This document shows, piece after piece, positions 61,356-64,000 of a DNA stretch of 64,000 nt; the stretch's first letter is position 1, and every line of letters begins with the position of its first letter. The stretch covers positions 186,001 to 250,000 of the forward strand of contig NZ_CP051144.1 in the NCBI RefSeq assembly GCF_012317385.1, given 5' to 3'. This stretch comes from Romboutsia sp. CE17. Lineage in GTDB: Bacteria; Bacillota; Clostridia; Peptostreptococcales; Peptostreptococcaceae. The position numbers and the translations under genes are program-made. The notes beneath the pieces are model-generated. The model was given only the letters and a program-made list of their open reading frames with translations. It ran no database searches and had not been told where the DNA came from.

Positions 61356-61724
61356 ATGGCACATGATAATAATGAAAGAAGAGGAAATGATAATAATTTA
61401 TTAAGATGGTTAGGAAGATTTGTATTAGTTGCAATTATTCTAATGATAACATCATTTTTAACTCCAGGATTTTCAATAAATGGACTGTGGTCATTTTTAA
61501 TAGCTGCAGTTGTAATATCTGGATTAGACTATTTAGCAGAATCACTTATGGGAGTTGATGCATCTCCTTTTGGAAAAGGGATAAAAGGATTTATAATTGC
61601 AGCAATAATAATATACTTAGCACAATATTTAGTTCCTAATATGGGTGTAACTATTATAGGAGCAGTACTTGCAGCTATAGTTATTGGAATTTTAGATGCA
61701 GTATTTCCTGCTAGAGCTATGTAA
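61356..61724 (+). CDS. Phage-holin-family (4TM) membrane protein
   Basis: The 122-residue protein has four membrane segments with SFLTPGFSINGLWSFLIAAV and GILDAVFPARAM, typical of holin superfamily IV proteins widespread in Firmicutes chromosomes. A holin role is not implied. ATG at 61356 follows AGGGAG by eight bases. Confidence 0.85.
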   Translation: MAHDNNERRGNDNNLLRWLGRFVLVAIILMITSFLTPGFSINGLWSFLIAAVVISGLDYLAESLMGVDASPFGKGIKGFIIAAIIIYLAQYLVPNMGVTIIGAVLAAIVIGILDAVFPARAM

Positions 61725-61782
61725 TTAAAAATTATATAAAGGTAGTAATTTAAGTAACTAGTTTTAGTTAAATTTATTATAG

Positions 61783-61817
61783 ATAACCGTATCACAAATA
61801 AGTGATACGGTTTTTTT
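61783..61817 (+). terminator. AACCGTATC-type terminator
   Basis: ATAACCGTATCAC and GTGATACGGTTTTTTTAT form a 12-bp stem. Confidence 0.85.
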
Positions 61818-61875
61818 ATGTAGAATAAATATTAAACAATTTAGAGGGATATATATTTACGAAAATGTATAAAAA

Positions 61876-61971
61876 AGTAATAGGGTTGATACTAAAGGTA
61901 GAAAATTATACACTATAAAAGTTGTATTAAATAAAGACGGAACTGTAAATACGCCTTACCATATAAAGTAA
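61876..61971 (+). pseudogene. Fragment of an unknown gene
   Basis: A short frame reads VDTKGRKLYTIKVVLNKDG and NTPYHIK before a stop, with a stop just upstream and no start. It looks like the 3' end of a lost gene. Confidence 0.3.
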
Positions 61972-61991
61972 AAATGAAAGGAAGATAATTA

Positions 61992-62372
61992 ATGGGAATG
62001 AATTTTGTATTTGAAAATAGTATAGAAAAAGCTATGTACAAAAAATCTGAATTAACAATAAGTGATGAAATTGATTATTTTATTGGAGAAATTAAGGAAT
62101 ATATAGATGTTATATCTAAAGGAAGTGGCGACGTGCTATTGAGCATCGATCCTTATGATTACAGTGTACTATCAAAGGAACAAGTTGAAAAATTATTAGT
62201 TCTAGGAAAGAGTCTGCTAGATGAAGAACTTATAGAACATATTAAATATTTGAAATTATTTAAACGACATAATATAGGTGAAAAAGAATTTATTGATTTT
62301 GCAAATAAGATGATAAATGTATGTAGTAAGGCGATTAAGGAAAATAAAACAATTGTTAGTTTAGGAGATTAA
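61992..62372 (+). CDS. Helical protein of unknown function
   Basis: The 126-residue product is acidic and helical throughout, with no membrane segment or Cys-rich motif apart from one Cys. AAGGAAGAT precedes the ATG. No family is recognised. Confidence 0.55.
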   Translation: MGMNFVFENSIEKAMYKKSELTISDEIDYFIGEIKEYIDVISKGSGDVLLSIDPYDYSVLSKEQVEKLLVLGKSLLDEELIEHIKYLKLFKRHNIGEKEFIDFANKMINVCSKAIKENKTIVSLGD

Positions 62373-62424
62373 CTCTAAATATTATTTATAATTAGGGTAA
62401 AATTACTAATAAAGTTAATTTGAA

Positions 62425-62590
62425 ATATATATTTAATAAGTTGCTTTATGAGATGAAAATTCAGTATAAGCAAAGTTAGGTTTGGTATTTGTATATAGAT
62501 TATAGAGATAAGGAGGCTCTGTTTTTGTATAATAAGCTGAAGAGTGTTGGGATAGTACCTGTTTTGTAAAATAATTTTTGTCGTGAGTTT
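62425..62590 (+). pseudogene. Decayed 3' end of antirepressor gene
   Basis: ATAAGTTGCTTTATGAGATG, AGTATAAGCAAAG, TTTGTATATAGATTATA and AGAGTGTTGGGATAGTACCT match 52854-53050 with point changes, a deletion and in-frame stops. A decayed AACCGTATC-type element follows. Confidence 0.85.
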
Positions 62591-62690
62591 TAAGTATGTT
62601 AGAGAACAGTATAACAAGTAATGGAGGCTTTTAATGAAACTGGTTTATTAAGATATAATTTATTTTAAAGCATATGAATGGAGGGATCAA

Positions 62691-63704
62691 ATGAGTAAGG
62701 TAAATAATAATATAAAGTTTTATACATTCATAAAAATATTAAGTAAATATTCTGATGAAAATGTAGCATTATCAACAAGTGATATAAATAATTTTATGAA
62801 AAAATATATTAATGTAGGAATAGATAGAAGAACAATATACAGATATATAGATGATATGGATAAACTAGGATTTGATATAAGTAAGTATGATAATGAAGAT
62901 AAAGGATATAAGCTTATTGGACATAAATTAGAAGAATATGAAGTTAAGATAATATCAGATGCGATAGCATCAAGTAGATTTATAACAAAAAAGAAAACAG
63001 AAGAATTAATAGATAAGATATTAAAATTTAGAGCAATATATACAAAAAGAGATATAGATAGAAATATATTTATTGATGATAGATGTAAGTCAGTAAATGA
63101 AGAAATTTTTATAAATATAGATAAAATTAATACTGCTATAAGAGATAAAAAGAAGATAATATTTAATTATTATGACTACAATTATAAAAAAGAACTTTCT
63201 CCAAGACTAAATAGTGATAATAAAATTAAAGTATACAAAGTAAATCCTGTATCAATAATATTAAAAAATGAAAACTATTATCTTATCTTATTTGGGGATA
63301 AACATAATGATTTATCAAACTATAGAATAGATAGGATGAAAAATATAAAAATTATTGAAGAAGATAGAAAAAATTTAGAGTGTATAGAAGAATGTAAAGA
63401 TGGATTCAATCCAATTATATATTCTAAAAAAAGTTTTAAAATGTTTCCAGGTACAGAATCAGAAATTACTATAAAGTTTAATAAAAAACTATTAAATTTT
63501 ATGATAGATTCATTTGGAGATGATATTGTTATTGATATAAATGAAGATAACAGCTATACAGGCAGGTTTATGGCAAAAATAGGAGAAGGCTTAGTTAGAT
63601 GGATATTGCAGTTAGGGTCTGATGGGGTTATAATCAAGCCTGAATATTTAAGAGACTTAGTAAAGGAAGAAGTAGTAAAATTAAATAAAATATATGAATT
63701 ATAG
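62691..63704 (+). CDS. WYL-domain transcriptional regulator
   Basis: The 337-residue protein has an N-terminal winged helix (VGIDRRTIYRYIDDMDKLGF), then a WYL domain (KKIIFNYYDYNYKKELSPRL, VNPVSIILKNENYYLILFGD) and a C-terminal WCX-like part. WYL regulators sense nucleic acids or small ligands and often control defence or mobile elements. AATGGAGGGA precedes the ATG. Confidence 0.92.
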   Translation: MSKVNNNIKFYTFIKILSKYSDENVALSTSDINNFMKKYINVGIDRRTIYRYIDDMDKLGFDISKYDNEDKGYKLIGHKLEEYEVKIISDAIASSRFITKKKTEELIDKILKFRAIYTKRDIDRNIFIDDRCKSVNEEIFINIDKINTAIRDKKKIIFNYYDYNYKKELSPRLNSDNKIKVYKVNPVSIILKNENYYLILFGDKHNDLSNYRIDRMKNIKIIEEDRKNLECIEECKDGFNPIIYSKKSFKMFPGTESEITIKFNKKLLNFMIDSFGDDIVIDINEDNSYTGRFMAKIGEGLVRWILQLGSDGVIIKPEYLRDLVKEEVVKLNKIYEL

Positions 63705-63746
63705 ACTATGTGTACGAATTTATGTACACGTAGTCTATTTATTTTA
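63702..63746 (+). terminator. Terminator after the WYL gene
   Basis: TAGACTATGTGTAC and GTACACGTAGTCTA form a 14-bp stem, overlapping the stop codon, followed by TTTATTTTAT. Confidence 0.8.
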
Positions 63747-63802
63747 TATAAATATAAGTATAAAATACAGTCATAGATGTATATAAGGAGATGAAAAGTA
63801 AT

Positions 63803-63905
63803 ATGTATTGTAAATAATGTGGAGAAAAAATAAATAATATTGATAATTAAGATATATGTTTGAACTGGGGAGTTAGATTAAATGATTTTAACAATATTAT
63901 AATTA
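63803..63905 (+). pseudogene. Zinc-ribbon protein gene with in-frame stops
   Basis: ATGTATTGTAAATAATGTGG reads MYCK, stop, CGEKINNIDN, stop, DICLNWGVRL. This is a zinc-ribbon start (CxxCG...CxxC) broken by two TAA codons and one lost Cys. It extends toward the window edge. Confidence 0.6.
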
Positions 63906-64000
63906 TAGTGAGAATCTAGCAAGAGAAGTTGCTAAAGGTTAGAAGGAAAATATTCTTAGAGCACTTTATAATAGAGGAGATGCACCATTAGGAATAACAT

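Noticed and set aside
61356-61724. Functional phage holin
   Set aside because: The 4TM family is common in chromosomes and no lysin gene is next to it, so only the family name is kept.

Overview
The window is very AT-rich, with short genes, strong purine-rich ribosome binding sites (AGGGGGA, AGGAGG) and frequent TTG/GTG starts. It carries rubrerythrin, a ferredoxin-nitroreductase, an SdpR/SdpI pair, a CotH-family protein, an FMN-riboswitch riboflavin operon and several small two-segment membrane proteins. This fits an anaerobic, spore-forming Firmicute close to Clostridioides/Paraclostridium/Romboutsia (Peptostreptococcaceae). That is inference from gene content. No rRNA, tRNA or CRISPR array was seen.

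Layout. 0-9.4 kb: a CotH-family protein, the complete riboflavin operon ribD-ribE-ribBA-ribH, a hydrolase, small membrane proteins and a HAD phosphatase. 9.6-16.3 kb: MATE pump with MarR regulator, HxlR regulator with a TIGR04076-type protein, two of three near-identical cold-shock genes, a lipoprotein and an M28 peptidase. 16.6-17.25 kb: an XRE/membrane-protein pair. 17.25-21.84 kb: a composite element bounded by IS1595-type inverted repeats and a perfect 8-bp direct repeat (ATTTACAA). It contains a transposase, passenger genes and several gene relics. 22-47 kb: an accessory region of short, mostly plus-strand transcription units (TetR/phloroglucinol-type hydrolase, SdpR/SdpI, TasA-like/SipW, GPH symporter, Rpn nuclease, XRE pairs, GNATs, a PD-(D/E)XK two-gene unit, a Crp/ferredoxin/NapH-like cluster, rubrerythrin). 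47.7-53.1 kb: a phage-derived control and replication module without integrase or structural genes. 53.2-64 kb: a type I toxin-antitoxin locus, a subtilase, a HEPN-like protein, a pentapeptide-repeat protein, nitroreductase/LysR, a BilS-like flavodoxin, a holin-like protein and a WYL regulator.

The most unusual feature is what lies between the genes. Three dispersed families recur. (1) A roughly 75-bp element, about 19 full or partial copies, ends in a hairpin plus TATAAT-like sequence and sits upstream of many accessory genes, often after a terminator hairpin. (2) Copies of the antisense RNA of a type I toxin-antitoxin module occur at six sites without a toxin gene; the intact module is at 53.2-53.5 kb. 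(3) Copies of a second antisense element overlap the 3' end of a different 55-residue hydrophobic peptide gene, which is intact only at 43.9-44.0 kb. Gene fragments joined exactly to these elements (GNAT 3' end at 46.8 kb, chimeric leader at 38.7 kb) suggest that the repeats mediate gain and loss of single-gene units. Relics of the KilAC antirepressor (four sites) and of the DnaC-like loader (one site) show that the phage module has also been copied and eroded around the window.

Regulatory logic readable in the sequence: an FMN riboswitch for riboflavin; paired MarR operators; palindromes next to the HxlR, TetR, SdpR, XRE and LysR genes; and three matching TGTGA-type sites that tie the Crp/Fnr regulator to its own gene, the ferredoxin pair and a C_GCAxxG_C_C protein.
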